Origin: Rhodovulum kholense
GTDB taxonomy: Bacteria > Pseudomonadota > Alphaproteobacteria > Rhodobacterales > Rhodobacteraceae
Direction of reading: 5' to 3'
Length of the DNA stretch: 64,000 nucleotides
Assembly: GCF_003053725.1 (NCBI RefSeq)
Contig: NZ_QAYC01000003.1
Coordinates: 62,001-126,000 of the forward strand
The notes under the pieces were generated by a model. It ran no database searches. It saw nothing but the letters and a program-made list of their open reading frames with translations, and was not told the DNA's origin. A program made the translations under genes and the position numbers. This document shows, piece after piece, positions 54,897 to 64,000 of the stretch (the stretch's first letter is position 1; every line of letters begins with the position of its first letter).

Positions 54897-56537
54897 TCAG
54901 GCCGCAGCCCGGGCGGCCGACACATCGGGCGCGCTCCGGGCCGCCGCGGGCAGGCCCGCCGCCTGCAGCATCGTCATATGCGGCGGCCGTGTGCCCGCCA
55001 GCGTCACCGCCATCCCCTGATCGAGCGCCTTGCGCACGAAGCCCGTCAGGCTGTGCGCGCCGGTCATGTCCAGCAGCGGCACATCGGCCATGTCGAGGAT
55101 CAGGTGGCGCGGCCGCGCCGCGATCCGGTCGAGCACGCTTTCGATCACCGGGGCCGAGCCGAAGAAATAGGCTCCGGTCAGGCGCAGCACCACGGTCTGG
55201 CGGCTCTGGCCGCGATCCTCGGGACGGCTTTCGGTGTCGGTCTCGTCCAGCATCGCGTCGACCCCGCTCATCTGGGCCAGCCGGTGCAGGAAGACCAGCG
55301 CACCCAGCGCAAGGCCGGTCACGATGGCCTCGGTCAGATCGCGCAGCACGGTCATCGCGAGCGTCGCCAGCAGCACCACGACCTCGGCCCGGGCGGTGCG
55401 TGCAAGCGTCCGGATCGCGCGAAGGTCGATCATGTGCAGCGAGACCGACACCAGCACCCCCGCCAGCGCCGCCAGCGGAATGGCCGAGGCGAGCGGCGCC
55501 AGCAGCAGCACCATGCCCAGCAGCGCCAGCGCATGGATCATGCCCGCGACCGGCCCATGGGCGCCCGCGCGCACGTTGGTGGCGGTCCGGGCGATGGTGC
55601 CTGTGACGCAAAAGCCTCCGAAACAGGCCGAGGCCATGTTGGCCGCGCCCTGTCCGATCAGTTCGGCGTTCGACCGGTGCCGCCGCCCGGTCATCGAATC
55701 CGCGACAACGGCCGACAGCAGCGACTCAATCGCGCCCAGAAGGGTGAAGGCCAGCGCGTCGGGCAGGACTGCGCGGATCTTGTCGAGCCCCAGCGGCGGC
55801 AGATGCGGCGCGGGCAGGCTGGAGGCGATGCCGCCATAGGCGCTGCCGATGGTGGGCACCGGAAGGTCGAACAGCCACACCGTCAGCCCCGCCAGAGCGA
55901 TCGCCATCAGCATGCCCGGAACGCGCGGCGCATAGCGGCGCTGGGCGAGGATGAAACCGAAGGTGCCGATCCCCATCGCCAGATCCAGAAGGCTCAGCGT
56001 CGGCAGCGCGGCCCAGAGCGCGGGGATCTTTTCGAGGAAGGGGCCGGGTTCGGGGCCGTCGAGGGTCAGCCCCAGAAACGGTCGCATCTGGCTGGCGAGG
56101 ATGATGACGCCGATCCCGGCGGTGAAGCCCACGGTGACCGGGTAGGGGATGAACTTGACGAAACTCCCCAGCCGGAGCGCGCCGGCCAGGGCGAGGAAGA
56201 TCCCCGACAGGAAGGTCGCAAGCGCCAGCCCGTCCAGCCCATGGCGCTGGACCGTCGCCAGCACCAGCACGATGAAGGCCCCCGCCGGGCCGCCGATCTG
56301 GAACCGGCTGCCGCCCAGCGCCGAGACCAGAAAGCCGCCGACGATGGCGGTGATCAGGCCGCGATCCGGCGGCACGCCCGAGGCGATGGCGATGGCCAGC
56401 GACAGGGGCAGCGCCACCACCGCCACGGTCAGCCCGGCCACCAGATCGGCGCGGAAGGCGCGCAGCCCGTAGCCCTCGGCCAGAACGGTCAGTAGCTTCG
56501 GGGTGAATTGCAGCATCGGGCCGCTGGTTGGGGTCAT
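54897..56537 (-). CDS. SulP-family anion transporter with STAS domain
   Basis: A 546-residue transporter. The membrane domain (about 15-410) shows GYGLRAFRADLVAGLTVAVV, ALPLSLAIAIASGVPPDRGL and GGSRFQIGGPAGAFIVLVLA. The C-terminal STAS domain (about 440-546) carries RHLILDMADVPLLDMTGAHS. Sulfate, bicarbonate and dicarboxylates are possible substrates. Sulfate is attractive because the window has a sulfate operon, but SulP proteins are diverse. GACGGAGGC precedes the ATG. It ends 18 bases from the iron-type permease stop (convergent). Confidence 0.9.
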   Translation of the reverse strand: MTPTSGPMLQFTPKLLTVLAEGYGLRAFRADLVAGLTVAVVALPLSLAIAIASGVPPDRGLITAIVGGFLVSALGGSRFQIGGPAGAFIVLVLATVQRHGLDGLALATFLSGIFLALAGALRLGSFVKFIPYPVTVGFTAGIGVIILASQMRPFLGLTLDGPEPGPFLEKIPALWAALPTLSLLDLAMGIGTFGFILAQRRYAPRVPGMLMAIALAGLTVWLFDLPVPTIGSAYGGIASSLPAPHLPPLGLDKIRAVLPDALAFTLLGAIESLLSAVVADSMTGRRHRSNAELIGQGAANMASACFGGFCVTGTIARTATNVRAGAHGPVAGMIHALALLGMVLLLAPLASAIPLAALAGVLVSVSLHMIDLRAIRTLARTARAEVVVLLATLAMTVLRDLTEAIVTGLALGALVFLHRLAQMSGVDAMLDETDTESRPEDRGQSRQTVVLRLTGAYFFGSAPVIESVLDRIAARPRHLILDMADVPLLDMTGAHSLTGFVRKALDQGMAVTLAGTRPPHMTMLQAAGLPAAARSAPDVSAARAAA

Positions 56538-56766
56538 CGTCTGCCTCCGTCGGTCTCGGGTCGCGGCACCAACGAACGGCCCGCGCCCGAAGAGGCGCGC
56601 CCGGCAAGGCGGTGTCATGAGTCGCGGCGCAGTCTACTCCCGATCCGGGGGGCGAATGCGACCGCTTTCTTGCGTTGCCTCTGGCAACGAGGTCCGCTGA
56701 CCGGCAGCCGTGGGCCAGGGGCACGGGGGACGACAGGGGCGACCGCCGCGTCCGGGGCCGGGCGGG

Positions 56767-57084
56767 TCAGTCCTTGCGCGGGCCGACATTGGCGGCGAAG
56801 GCTCTGTCGAAGGCCGCCTTCTGTTCGGGGCGCGCCTCGGTCTGATGGGCAGCCTTCCACTCGGCATAGGGCATGCCATAGAAGGCCTCGCGCGCCTCGG
56901 CCTCGGTCAGTGCGACGCCGCGCTCGGCGGCGGCCTCGGCCATCCAGCGCGACAGGCAGTTGCGGCAGAACCCGGCCAGGGTCATCAGGTCGATGTTCTG
57001 GACCTCGGGCCGGTCCTCCATCAGGTGGCGCCGGAGCCGCCGGAAGGCGGCGGCCTCGATTTCGGTGCGGGTGGCGTCGTCCAT
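56767..57084 (-). CDS. DUF1244 protein
   Basis: A 105-residue protein of the DUF1244 family. It shows EAAAFRRLRRHLMEDRPEVQ and NIDLMTLAGFCRNCLSRWM, with cysteines in FCRNC, then TEAEAREAFYGMPYAEWKAA. The FCRNC cysteines may bind metal or iron-sulfur, but this is unproven. It is on the same strand as, and 33 bases downstream of, the N-formylglutamate hydrolase family gene, so they are probably cotranscribed. Confidence 0.85.
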   Translation of the reverse strand: MDDATRTEIEAAAFRRLRRHLMEDRPEVQNIDLMTLAGFCRNCLSRWMAEAAAERGVALTEAEAREAFYGMPYAEWKAAHQTEARPEQKAAFDRAFAANVGPRKD

Positions 57085-57117
57085 GGGGGGTCTCCCTTTG
57101 CGGTGGGCGGGCGGCGT

Positions 57118-57864
57118 TCAGGCGCCGGTCTCGGCCAGTGCGGCCGTCAGGATCGGGGCCAGCCGCGCGCCCCAGGCGGCCTGATCGGCGGGCGAGGCGA
57201 TGACGTCGTTGCGCAGCTCGATCAGCACGTTCGGCCGGCCGAAGGCCTCGGCATGGCGGTCGACGGAATCGCCCGGCAGATGGCCGCCATAGGGCTCGTT
57301 CTCGCCCACGCAAAGATCGGGCTCGGCGCGCAGCCGCGCGATCAGCGGCCGGGCCAGCCGGTCGTCGGCGGCATGCAGGATGCCGATCTGCCAGGGTCGG
57401 GGCGGACGCCCCTTCAGTTGCGGCGTGAAGCTGTGGATGTCCAGCAGGACCGTATCGGGCCGCCGCGCCGCAAGCCGCGCGACCTCGGTGTGATAGGGCC
57501 GCCAGAAGGTCCGGATGCGGCGGTCGATCTCGGCCTCGGCGATGGCGCGGTTCGCGGGGATCACGGTGCCGTCATAGACCCGCATCACCAGGGTCGGGTC
57601 GTCCTCGCCCCGGTTCGGGTCGATCACCAGCCGCGAGAAGCGGCTGAGCACCAGCGGCGCATCGAGCGCCTCGGCCACCGCCCGGGCCACGCCGGCGGCG
57701 CCCGGGTCCCAGGCGATGTGGCGGACCATGTCGGCCGGCGAGATCCCGAGGCTGCCGCCGTTCACGCAGGGCGGCACGATGTTGGTGGCATGATCGCAGG
57801 TGACCAGCCAGCGTCCCCCGCGCGCCTCGCCCACGGTCTCGAATGGCCGGTCGTTCATCGACAT
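57118..57864 (-). CDS. N-formylglutamate amidohydrolase family protein
   Basis: A 248-residue hydrolase. It resembles HutG-type N-formylglutamate deformylase: GGRWLVTCDHATNIVPPCVN (with a metal-binding D-H), FSRLVIDPNRGEDDPTLVMR, LLDIHSFTPQLKGRP, and VGENEPYGGHLPGDSVDRHA. Zinc-dependent cleavage of N-formylglutamate to glutamate and formate is typical, although stand-alone copies not in a hut operon may have other N-formyl substrates. I used the ATG at 57864 with AAAGGTG just before it; another ATG lies six bases downstream. Confidence 0.86.
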   Translation of the reverse strand: MSMNDRPFETVGEARGGRWLVTCDHATNIVPPCVNGGSLGISPADMVRHIAWDPGAAGVARAVAEALDAPLVLSRFSRLVIDPNRGEDDPTLVMRVYDGTVIPANRAIAEAEIDRRIRTFWRPYHTEVARLAARRPDTVLLDIHSFTPQLKGRPPRPWQIGILHAADDRLARPLIARLRAEPDLCVGENEPYGGHLPGDSVDRHAEAFGRPNVLIELRNDVIASPADQAAWGARLAPILTAALAETGA

Positions 57865-58002
57865 GTCACCTTTTCGCGTCACATCCTTTTGCGCAGACCC
57901 TTACACAGGTGCCAGTTGTCTCGCCGAGGGCTTCGGCCTAGAAGGAGAGATTGTACACCGGCGCATACTGCGCATGGGTCATCTGAAGACAGATAGGGCA
58001 GG

Positions 58003-59448
58003 ATGAGACGTCTACGCAACCTCAAGATCGTGGCCACGCTGGGGCCGTCCTCGAACGACTACCCGACGATCCGGGCGCTGTTCGAGGCCGGGGCCGATGT
58101 GTTCCGGCTGAACATGAGCCATGGCAGCCACGAGGAAATCGCGCAGCGCCACGCGACGATCCGCCAGATCGAGGCGGATACCGGCCGCCCGATCGCGATC
58201 CTCGCCGACCTGCAGGGGCCCAAGCTGCGCTGCGGGCAGTTCGCCAACGGCGCGGCCGAACTGGAAGACGGGCAGATCTTTCGCTTCGATCTCGACCCGA
58301 CCCCGGGCGAGGCGCATCGGGTGCAACTACCCCACAAGGAAATCTTCGACGCGCTGGAACCGGGCGCGACGCTTCTGGTCAATGACGGCAAGCTGCGGCT
58401 GCGGGTCAAGGAGCATGGCCCCGATTTTGCCGATTGCGAGGTGATCGTCGGCGGCACCATCTCGAACCGCAAGGGCGTGAACGTGCCCGATGTGGTGCTG
58501 CCGCTGGCGGCCTTGTCCGAAAAGGACCGCGACGACCTGCATTTCGCGCTGGATCTGGGCGTCGACTGGGTCGCGCTCAGCTTCGTTCAGCGACCTGAGG
58601 ATGTGATCGAGGCGCGCGAGATCGTGGGCACGCGCGCCGCGATCCTGTCGAAGATCGAGAAGCCTGCGGCGGTGAAGGCCTTCGACGCGATCCTTGCGGT
58701 CTCGGACGGCATCATGGTCGCCCGCGGCGATCTGGGGGTCGAGTTGCCGGTGCAAAGCGTGCCGCCGATCCAGAAACGTCTGGTGCGCTCCTGCCGGGCG
58801 GCGGCCAAGCCGGTGATCGTGGCGACGCAGATGCTGGAATCGATGATCGAAAGCCCGATGCCGACCCGGGCCGAGGTGTCCGACGTGGCCTCGGCGATTT
58901 ACGAGGGGGCGGACGCGGTCATGCTGTCGGCCGAATCCGCCGCCGGGCGCTATCCGGTCGAGGCGGTGACGATGATGGACAATGTCGCGGTCGAGGTCGA
59001 AAGCGACCCGACCTACCGCTCGGTGATCGAGGCCAGCCGCCAGGCCGAACGTTCGACCGTGGCCGACGGCATCGTGTCCGCCGCGCGCGAGATCGCCGAG
59101 ACGACCGACATCAAGGCGATCTGCTGCTTTACCGAATCCGGGACGACCGCGCTCAAGACCTCGCGCGAACGGCCGCGCGTGCCGATCCTGGCGCTGACCC
59201 CGTTTCCGGCGACGGGGCGGCGGCTGTGCCTCAGCTGGGGCATCAACTGCTATTACAACGAGAAGGTCGAGCGGTTCAAAATGGCCGTGGTCAGCGCCGC
59301 CCGCGCGGCGCGGGCGGGCGGCTATGGCGAGGGCGAGGACAAGATCATCGTGATCGCCGGTCTGCCCTTCAACATCCCCGGATCGACCAACATCCTGCGC
59401 GTGGCGCCCTGCGAAGAGCGGCTGATCTTCAATCTGGAGCCCGAATAG
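58003..59448 (+). CDS. pyk: Pyruvate kinase
   Basis: A 481-residue glycolytic enzyme that makes pyruvate and ATP from phosphoenolpyruvate. The N-terminal barrel begins MRRLRNLKIVATLGPSSNDY. It shows MSHGSHEE, ILADLQGPKLRCGQFANG (K/R substrate contacts), ILSKIEKPAAVKAFDAILAV with the catalytic lysine, and MVARGDLGVELP, the metal site. PVIVATQMLESMIESPMPTR ends the barrel, and the allosteric C-domain closes with PGSTNILRVAPCEERLIFNL. A ten-residue in-frame peptide ends in its ATG (ATGA overlap). Confidence 0.96.
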   Translation: MRRLRNLKIVATLGPSSNDYPTIRALFEAGADVFRLNMSHGSHEEIAQRHATIRQIEADTGRPIAILADLQGPKLRCGQFANGAAELEDGQIFRFDLDPTPGEAHRVQLPHKEIFDALEPGATLLVNDGKLRLRVKEHGPDFADCEVIVGGTISNRKGVNVPDVVLPLAALSEKDRDDLHFALDLGVDWVALSFVQRPEDVIEAREIVGTRAAILSKIEKPAAVKAFDAILAVSDGIMVARGDLGVELPVQSVPPIQKRLVRSCRAAAKPVIVATQMLESMIESPMPTRAEVSDVASAIYEGADAVMLSAESAAGRYPVEAVTMMDNVAVEVESDPTYRSVIEASRQAERSTVADGIVSAAREIAETTDIKAICCFTESGTTALKTSRERPRVPILALTPFPATGRRLCLSWGINCYYNEKVERFKMAVVSAARAARAGGYGEGEDKIIVIAGLPFNIPGSTNILRVAPCEERLIFNLEPE

Positions 59449-59843
59449 GGCCGGTTCACCGGCGCGCGGAACACTTGGCCCCCGAAAACCGGCCCCGGGC
59501 GTGGTCCCGGGGCGCGGAGCTGTCCCAAGCCGGCAGGCGATCCGCCCCCTTTTTCGTGATCGGGATTGCCATCGGACCGATGGCGATTCCGGCGCTTTAC
59601 GCAGCCGTGGCCGATGGCTGCGCGCCGCGGCCAGTCCGGTGATGATCGGCGGCGAGCCCCCTCGCGGCGACACGCCGGAGAGGGGGCCCGATGTGGTGGC
59701 CCGGGTCGTTCCTCGCGACAGGACCCGAGGCGATTTCTCCTTGCATGCAGGCCCCGGGCTTTCTATATGCTCGCCACTCACCTGGTGCGACCGGCCGTTG
59801 TGGCATGCCGAGTCGCGCCTTCACCGCCCGAAAGGAGACGGAA
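59449..59843. other. 395-base gap holding the rpmI promoter and leader
   Basis: The gap after pyruvate kinase contains a palindrome at 59493-59512 (CCCCGGG-N6-CCCGGGG), which may terminate pyk but has no T-run. It also holds the sigma70-like rpmI promoter at 59741-59769. Apart from the promoter and the leader I see no gene. A short frame at about 59554-59640 could encode a small hydrophobic peptide (VIGIAIGPMAIPALYAAVAD), but support is lacking. Confidence 0.6.
59741..59769 (+). promoter_or_regulatory. Sigma70-type promoter of rpmI-rplT
   Basis: TTGCAT (59741-59746) and TATATG (59764-59769) are spaced 17 bases apart. With a start site around 59776 the leader would be about 68 bases, followed by a ribosome site AAAGGAG just before the rpmI ATG. 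Spacing and composition are good for a housekeeping promoter. Confidence 0.6.
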
Positions 59844-60044
59844 ATGCCCAAGATGAAAACCAAGTCGAGCGCCAAGAAGCGCTTCAAGGTCACGGCCACC
59901 GGCCGGGTCAAGGCGGGTCAGGCCGGCAAACGCCACGGCATGATCAAGCGGACCACCAAGTTCATCCGCGACGCGCGCGGGACGACGATGCTCTCGGCTC
60001 CGGACGAGAAGCTCGCCAAGTCCTACATGCCCTATTCGCGCTAA
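59844..60044 (+). CDS. rpmI: 50S ribosomal protein L35
   Basis: A 66-residue basic protein of the large ribosomal subunit. The start [20 protein letters not shown] is diagnostic of L35; [20 protein letters not shown] follows and it ends YMPYSR. AAAGGAG lies just upstream of ATG 59844. It forms an operon with rplT, 14 bases downstream. infC is not upstream, as it is in many bacteria. Confidence 0.97.
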   Translation: MPKMKTKSSAKKRFKVTATGRVKAGQAGKRHGMIKRTTKFIRDARGTTMLSAPDEKLAKSYMPYSR

Positions 60045-60058
60045 CGGAGGCCTGATCC

Positions 60059-60421
60059 ATGTCCCGAGTCAAAGGCGGCACCACCACCCACGCCCGTCAC
60101 AAGAAGGTCATCAAGGCTGCGAAAGGCTATTACGGCCGCCGCGGCAATGCCTTCCGCACCGCGACCCAGGCGGTCGACAAGGCCAACCAGTACGCGACCC
60201 GCGACCGCAAGCAGCGCAAGCGCAACTTCCGCGCGCTGTGGATCCAGCGGATCAACGCGGCCGTTCGCGCCCATGACGAATCGCTGACCTATTCGCGCTT
60301 CATCAACGCGCTGGCCGTTGCCGGGATCGAGGTCGACCGCAAGGTTCTGGCCGATCTGGCGGTGAACGAGCCCGAAGCCTTCGGTGCCATCGTCGAGAAG
60401 GCCAAGGCCGCGCTGGCCTGA
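60059..60421 (+). CDS. rplT: 50S ribosomal protein L20
   Basis: A 120-residue large-subunit assembly protein. It begins [20 protein letters not shown] and carries [20 protein letters not shown] and [20 protein letters not shown], typical L20 segments. L20 often represses its own operon in other bacteria (known); no specific leader structure is proven here. A strong terminator follows at 60509. Confidence 0.97.
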   Translation: MSRVKGGTTTHARHKKVIKAAKGYYGRRGNAFRTATQAVDKANQYATRDRKQRKRNFRALWIQRINAAVRAHDESLTYSRFINALAVAGIEVDRKVLADLAVNEPEAFGAIVEKAKAALA

Positions 60422-60508
60422 GGCCGCGCGATCCGGGGTCCGAGACCTCCGGTCAGCCCAACAGGCCGCGCCTGATGCAGGCGGCGGTCTGGGGTCGGAA
60501 AAGACAGG

Positions 60509-60543
60509 AAGGCCGTGCAAGCTTGCTTGCGCGGCCTTTTGCT
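60509..60543 (+). terminator. Rho-independent terminator after rplT
   Basis: AAGGCCGTGCAAG pairs with CTTGCGCGGCCTT across a CTTG loop, with one T-G wobble. A TTTTGCTTG tail follows. This is a strong intrinsic terminator placed 87 bases after the rplT stop. Confidence 0.85.
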
Positions 60544-60831
60544 TGTGTTGGGGGCATGGGAGGGGCGGCCGGGTCGTCCTGACGCGCTCGTGGCGCGTGT
60601 CACCCGAATGGCAGGCTCCTCAGGGAAGGGGCGGGCGCCTGACGACGGATGCGATCTCGTGCCCTGACCGGCGCCGCATTCCCCCCACCGTCAGGACGTG
60701 GCTGGCGAGCGTGAGATGCCGCGGCCCCCGCCGCGCGAGGCGGACGAGAGACGACCACACGGCCTGTCCTGAAAAAGGGCTGGCCCCGGCGCCGAAACGC
60801 CGGTCCAGAGCGGTCCGGGCAAAGCACAAGG

Positions 60832-60859
60832 CCTCGGTCGACGGCAAAGTCGACCGAGG
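60832..60859 (-). terminator. Terminator after carB
   Basis: CCTCGGTCGAC and GTCGACCGAGG pair perfectly over eleven bases with a GGCAAA loop (plus-strand reading). On the carB strand the following bases read CTTGTGCTTTG, a moderate T-rich tail. It lies 25 bases past the carB stop. Confidence 0.7.
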
Positions 60860-60884
60860 GGCCGTTTGCGCGGCGCGGGGCGCG

Positions 60885-63800
60885 TCAGCCTTGCAGGCTA
60901 CGCACCCCGATTTCGCCTTCCTCGCGCGATTTCATCGCCAGAGCGGCGGCATGGCTGGCCGCGGCGGTGGTGAAATAGGGGATCCGGTCCATCAGCGCCA
61001 CGTTGCGGATCGAGCGGCTGTCCTCGACCGCGCGGTTGCCCTCGGTGGTGTTCATCACCAGCTGCACCAGACCGTCCTTCATCACGTCGACGATGGTGCG
61101 CCCGCCCTCATAGGCCTTGTTCACCAGCGTGGTCTCGATCCCGCTCTCGGCCAGGAAACTGGCGGTGCCGCGCGTCGCGAGAATGCGGAAACCCAGCGCC
61201 TGCAGGATCTGGGCGGTTTCGACCAGTTCGGGCGTCTTGTCGGCATCCTTGATCGACAGGAACACCTGACCCTCGCGGGGCAGGTCCGACCCGGCGCCCA
61301 TCTGCGCCTTGAGGAAGGCGCGCGGGAAGGACCGGTCCCAGCCCATGACCTCGCCGGTCGAGCGCATTTCCGGGCCCAGCAGCGTGTCGACGCCGGGGAA
61401 GCGGGCAAAGGGCATCACCGCCTCCTTGACCGAGAACCACGGCATGATCGGGTCGGCCAGCGACATCTGGTCGGCCAGCGGCAGCGGCGTGTCGGGGCTG
61501 GTCTCGGCGGGGTAGGGTGCGCGCATCGGGAAGGCCGACAGTTTCTCGCCCGCCATCAGCCGCGCCGCGATCGAGGCGATGGCGCTGTCGGTCGCCTTGG
61601 CCACGAAAGGCACGGTGCGGCTGGCGCGCGGGTTCACCTCGATCAGGTAGATCTCGCCGTCCTTGACCGCGAATTGCACGTTCATCAGCCCGACCACACC
61701 AAGCGCCAACGCCAGCGCCTCGGTCTGGCGCTTCAGCTCGGCCACGATGTCTTGTGGCAGGCGGTGCGGCGGCAGACAGCAGGCACTGTCGCCGGAATGG
61801 ACGCCCGCTTCCTCGATATGTTCCATGATGCCCGCGACATGGACCTTTTCGCCATCGCAGAGCGCATCGACATCGACCTCGGTCGCGCCCGAGAGATAGC
61901 TGTCGAGCAGGACAGGGGACTTGCCCGACACCACCACGGCCTCGGCGATGTAACGTTCCAGCTGGGGCGTGTCGCGCACGATCTCCATGGCGCGGCCGCC
62001 CAGCACGTAGGAGGGCCGGATCACCAGCGGATAGCCGATCTCTCCGGCGGCTTCGAGGGCGGCCTTGGCGGAATGGGCGATGGCGTTTTTCGGTTGCTTG
62101 AGGCCGAGCCTATTCACCAGTGCCTGGAACCGCTCGCGGTCTTCAGCCAGGTCGATGGCGTCGGGCGTGGTCCCGAGGATCGGGATGCCCGCCTCTTCCA
62201 GCGCATTCGCAAGCTTCAGCGGCGTCTGCCCGCCGAATTGCACGATCACGCCATGCAGCGTGCCCGCCATCTTCTCGACCCGCAGGATCTCCATCACATG
62301 CTCGAAGGTCAGCGGCTCGAAATAAAGCCGGTCCGAGGTATCATAGTCGGTCGAGACCGTTTCCGGGTTGCAGTTGATCATGATGGTCTCATACCCGGCT
62401 TCGGTCAGCGCGAAGCAGGCATGGCAGCAGCAATAGTCGAACTCGATCCCCTGGCCGATCCGGTTCGGGCCGCCGCCGAGGATCACCACCTTCTTGCGGG
62501 CCGAGGGGCGGGCCTCGCATTCGGTCTCGCCCATCACCGGGGTTTCGTAGGTCGAATACATGTAGGGCGTCTGCGCCTCGAATTCGGCGGCGCAGGTGTC
62601 GATCCGCTTGAAGACCGCATGGACCCCCAGATTGTCGCGGGCGCGGCGCACCTGATCCTCGTCGCGGCCGCTGAGCCTGGCCAGACGCGCATCGGTGAAG
62701 CCCAGCATCTTGAGCTGGCGCAGGCCGGCTTCGGTGACCGGCAGGCCCTCCTTGCGGACCCGGGCCTCGGCATCGACGATCTCGCGGATGCGGGCGAGGA
62801 ACCAGGGGTCGTAGCTTGTCGCGGCGTGGATGTCCTCGTCGCTGAGGCCGTGGCGCATCGCCTGGGCGACGATCCGCAGCCGCTCCGGGGTCTGCCGGGT
62901 CAGTGCGGCGACGATCTGGGCGCGGTCGGGGGCGCCGGGGATCTCGATCTCGTCAAATCCGGTCAGGCCGGTTTCGAGAGACGCCAGCGCCTTTTGCAGC
63001 GATTCGTGGATGGTACGGCCGATGGCCATGGCCTCGCCGACCGATTTCATCGCGGTGGTCAGTTCCGCTTTCGAGCCCGGGAATTTCTCGAAGGCAAAGC
63101 GCGGGATCTTGGTCACGACATAGTCGATGGTCGGCTCGAAGCTTGCGGGCGTGACCTTGGTGATGTCGTTGTCCAGTTCGTCCAGCGTGTAGCCCACGGC
63201 GAGTTTCGCCGCGATCTTGGCGATCGGGAAGCCGGTGGCCTTCGAGGCCAGCGCCGAGGACCGCGACACCCGCGGGTTCATCTCGATCACCACCATGCGG
63301 CCGTCTGCGGGGTTGATCGCCCATTGCACGTTCGACCCGCCGGTCTCGACCCCGATCTCGCGCAGGACGGCAATCGAGCCGTTGCGCATGATCTGGTATT
63401 CCTTGTCGGTCAGCGTCAGGGCAGGGGCCACGGTGATCGAGTCGCCGGTATGCACGCCCATCGGATCGACATTCTCGATGGCGCAGACGATGATCGCGTT
63501 GTCCGCCTTGTCGCGGACGACCTCCATCTCGAATTCCTTCCAGCCCAGCAGGCTTTCGTCGATCAGGATCTGGCTGACCGGCGAGGCGTCGAGCCCGCTT
63601 TTGCAGTAATACTCGAATTCCTGCCGGTTATAGGCGACGCCGCCGCCGGTGCCGCCCAGCGTGAAGGCGGGCCGGATGATCGCGGGCAGGCCCACATGTT
63701 CCAGCGCGGCCATGCATTCGTCCATGGTGTTGGCGATCACGGCCTTGGGGTTTTCCAGCCCGATCCGGTCCATCGCCTCGCGGAACAGCTTGCGGTCCTC

Positions 63801-64000
63801 GGCCATCTCGATGGCGGCGCGGTTGGCGCCGATCAGCTCGACCCCGTATTTGTGCAGCACGCCCATGTCGGCCAGCTTGAGCGAGGTGTTCAGCCCGGTC
63901 TGCCCGCCCATCGTCGGCAGCAGCGCGTCGGGGCGCTCCTTCTCGATGATCTTGGCGACGACCTCGGGGGTGATCGGCTCGATATAGGTGGCGTCGGCCA
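60885..64000 (-). CDS. carB: Carbamoyl-phosphate synthase large subunit (5' end outside window)
   Basis: The visible part is about 1038 residues; the gene continues past the right edge, losing roughly the first 70 residues. The edge reads [20 protein letters not shown], where CarB is expected to be at residue 70-90. Two ATP-grasp halves are present. The first has [12 protein letters not shown] and [20 protein letters not shown]. The second has [39 protein letters not shown] and [22 protein letters not shown]-terminal MGS-type domain follows ([20 protein letters not shown]). It supplies carbamoyl phosphate to arginine and pyrimidine synthesis with CarA. Confidence 0.97.
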   Translation of the reverse strand, partial: ADATYIEPITPEVVAKIIEKERPDALLPTMGGQTGLNTSLKLADMGVLHKYGVELIGANRAAIEMAEDRKLFREAMDRIGLENPKAVIANTMDECMAALEHVGLPAIIRPAFTLGGTGGGVAYNRQEFEYYCKSGLDASPVSQILIDESLLGWKEFEMEVVRDKADNAIIVCAIENVDPMGVHTGDSITVAPALTLTDKEYQIMRNGSIAVLREIGVETGGSNVQWAINPADGRMVVIEMNPRVSRSSALASKATGFPIAKIAAKLAVGYTLDELDNDITKVTPASFEPTIDYVVTKIPRFAFEKFPGSKAELTTAMKSVGEAMAIGRTIHESLQKALASLETGLTGFDEIEIPGAPDRAQIVAALTRQTPERLRIVAQAMRHGLSDEDIHAATSYDPWFLARIREIVDAEARVRKEGLPVTEAGLRQLKMLGFTDARLARLSGRDEDQVRRARDNLGVHAVFKRIDTCAAEFEAQTPYMYSTYETPVMGETECEARPSARKKVVILGGGPNRIGQGIEFDYCCCHACFALTEAGYETIMINCNPETVSTDYDTSDRLYFEPLTFEHVMEILRVEKMAGTLHGVIVQFGGQTPLKLANALEEAGIPILGTTPDAIDLAEDRERFQALVNRLGLKQPKNAIAHSAKAALEAAGEIGYPLVIRPSYVLGGRAMEIVRDTPQLERYIAEAVVVSGKSPVLLDSYLSGATEVDVDALCDGEKVHVAGIMEHIEEAGVHSGDSACCLPPHRLPQDIVAELKRQTEALALALGVVGLMNVQFAVKDGEIYLIEVNPRASRTVPFVAKATDSAIASIAARLMAGEKLSAFPMRAPYPAETSPDTPLPLADQMSLADPIMPWFSVKEAVMPFARFPGVDTLLGPEMRSTGEVMGWDRSFPRAFLKAQMGAGSDLPREGQVFLSIKDADKTPELVETAQILQALGFRILATRGTASFLAESGIETTLVNKAYEGGRTIVDVMKDGLVQLVMNTTEGNRAVEDSRSIRNVALMDRIPYFTTAAASHAAALAMKSREEGEIGVRSLQG

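Larger units (their letters stand above)
60422..60884. other. 463-base gap between rplT and carB (terminators only)
   Basis: It contains the rplT terminator (60509-60543) and the carB terminator (60832-60859). A minus-strand frame at 60620-60847 reads somewhat protein-like (FGAGASPFSGQAVWSSLVRL) but has no recognisable domain or ribosome site, so I leave it unannotated. No other structure was found. Confidence 0.6.

Noticed and set aside
59493-59512. CCCCGGG-N6-CCCGGGG palindrome after pyruvate kinase as terminator
   Set aside because: No T-run follows and palindromic GC pairs of this size are frequent in such sequence; mentioned only in the gap entry.
59554-59642. Short hydrophobic peptide frame (about 28 residues)
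   Set aside because: Only a GTG start and no convincing ribosome site; lies in a GC-rich gap where random frames are common.
60600-60847. Minus-strand 75-codon frames between rplT and carB
   Set aside because: No start signal, no recognised domain; overlaps the carB terminator.
1-64000. CRISPR arrays, tRNA or rRNA genes, prophage
   Set aside because: No regularly spaced repeats, no cloverleaf or rRNA core seen; I could not run covariance searches, so a short RNA could be missed.

Overview
The window is a GC-rich stretch of an alphaproteobacterial chromosome, almost certainly from the Rhodobacteraceae/Paracoccaceae (Rhodobacter or Rhodovulum-like). Supporting evidence: a GcrA cell-cycle regulator, a GapR/DUF2312 nucleoid protein, an Mcl1-type malyl-CoA lyase of the ethylmalonyl-CoA pathway, DUF1244, a separate small TraR/DksA-like protein, and frequent GTG/TTG starts. 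The genus is an inference. No tRNA, rRNA, CRISPR array or prophage was recognised. Most of the window is core chromosome and genes are tightly packed on both strands.

Layout. 1-4.0 kb: end of a DeoR-type regulator, then a TetR repressor divergent from an EmrA/EmrB-type efflux pair, with two perfect 20-bp palindromes between them. 4.0-9.0 kb: a metallophosphoesterase and lipid-kinase pair, a YihY/BrkB membrane protein and an orphan YejA-like peptide-binding protein. 9.2-12.1 kb: a three-gene D-amino-acid unit (dgcN, dgcA, D-amino-acid transaminase). 12.4-21.1 kb: mcl1, two REP-like repeats, a LysE exporter, cysteine synthase, a GyrI-like protein, accA, a DUF4177-like protein, PlsC, ftsEX and a zinc-ribbon membrane protein.

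21.2-27.0 kb is the accessory part. It holds a decayed IS481-type insertion sequence, a multiply deleted remnant of a large exonuclease-RecQ helicase gene, and a two-gene unit encoding a zinc-dependent phospholipase C-like protein and a CARDB-like partner of unknown role. 27.3-36.4 kb: a universal stress protein with a sodium:amino-acid symporter, a membrane GGDEF-EAL protein, an exported L,D-transpeptidase-like protein, a YgiQ radical SAM protein and an RsmB-type methyltransferase. 36.8-41.5 kb: a sulfate ABC transporter operon (cysP-T-W-A, with a short CysA) and an Lrp-type regulator.

41.6-57.9 kb: rimO, an AsmA protein, gcrA, an orphan ABC-2 permease, trpA, a TIGR01244 protein divergent from a DksA-like gene across an FNR-type box, a degenerate FadJ-like protein, gapR, an orphan Fe-type ABC permease, a SulP transporter, DUF1244 and an N-formylglutamate hydrolase family protein. 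58-64 kb: pyruvate kinase, rpmI-rplT with a promoter and a strong terminator, and carB running off the right edge.

Shared themes: nitrogen and amino-acid metabolism (D-glutamate salvage, formylglutamate hydrolysis, trpA, carB), sulfur (sulfate uptake to cysteine synthase), C2/acetyl-CoA metabolism (mcl1, accA, pyruvate kinase) and cell-cycle control (gcrA, gapR, ftsEX). The parts most worth a second look are the phospholipase/CARDB pair beside the decayed elements, the D-glutamate unit, and several regulatory palindromes.
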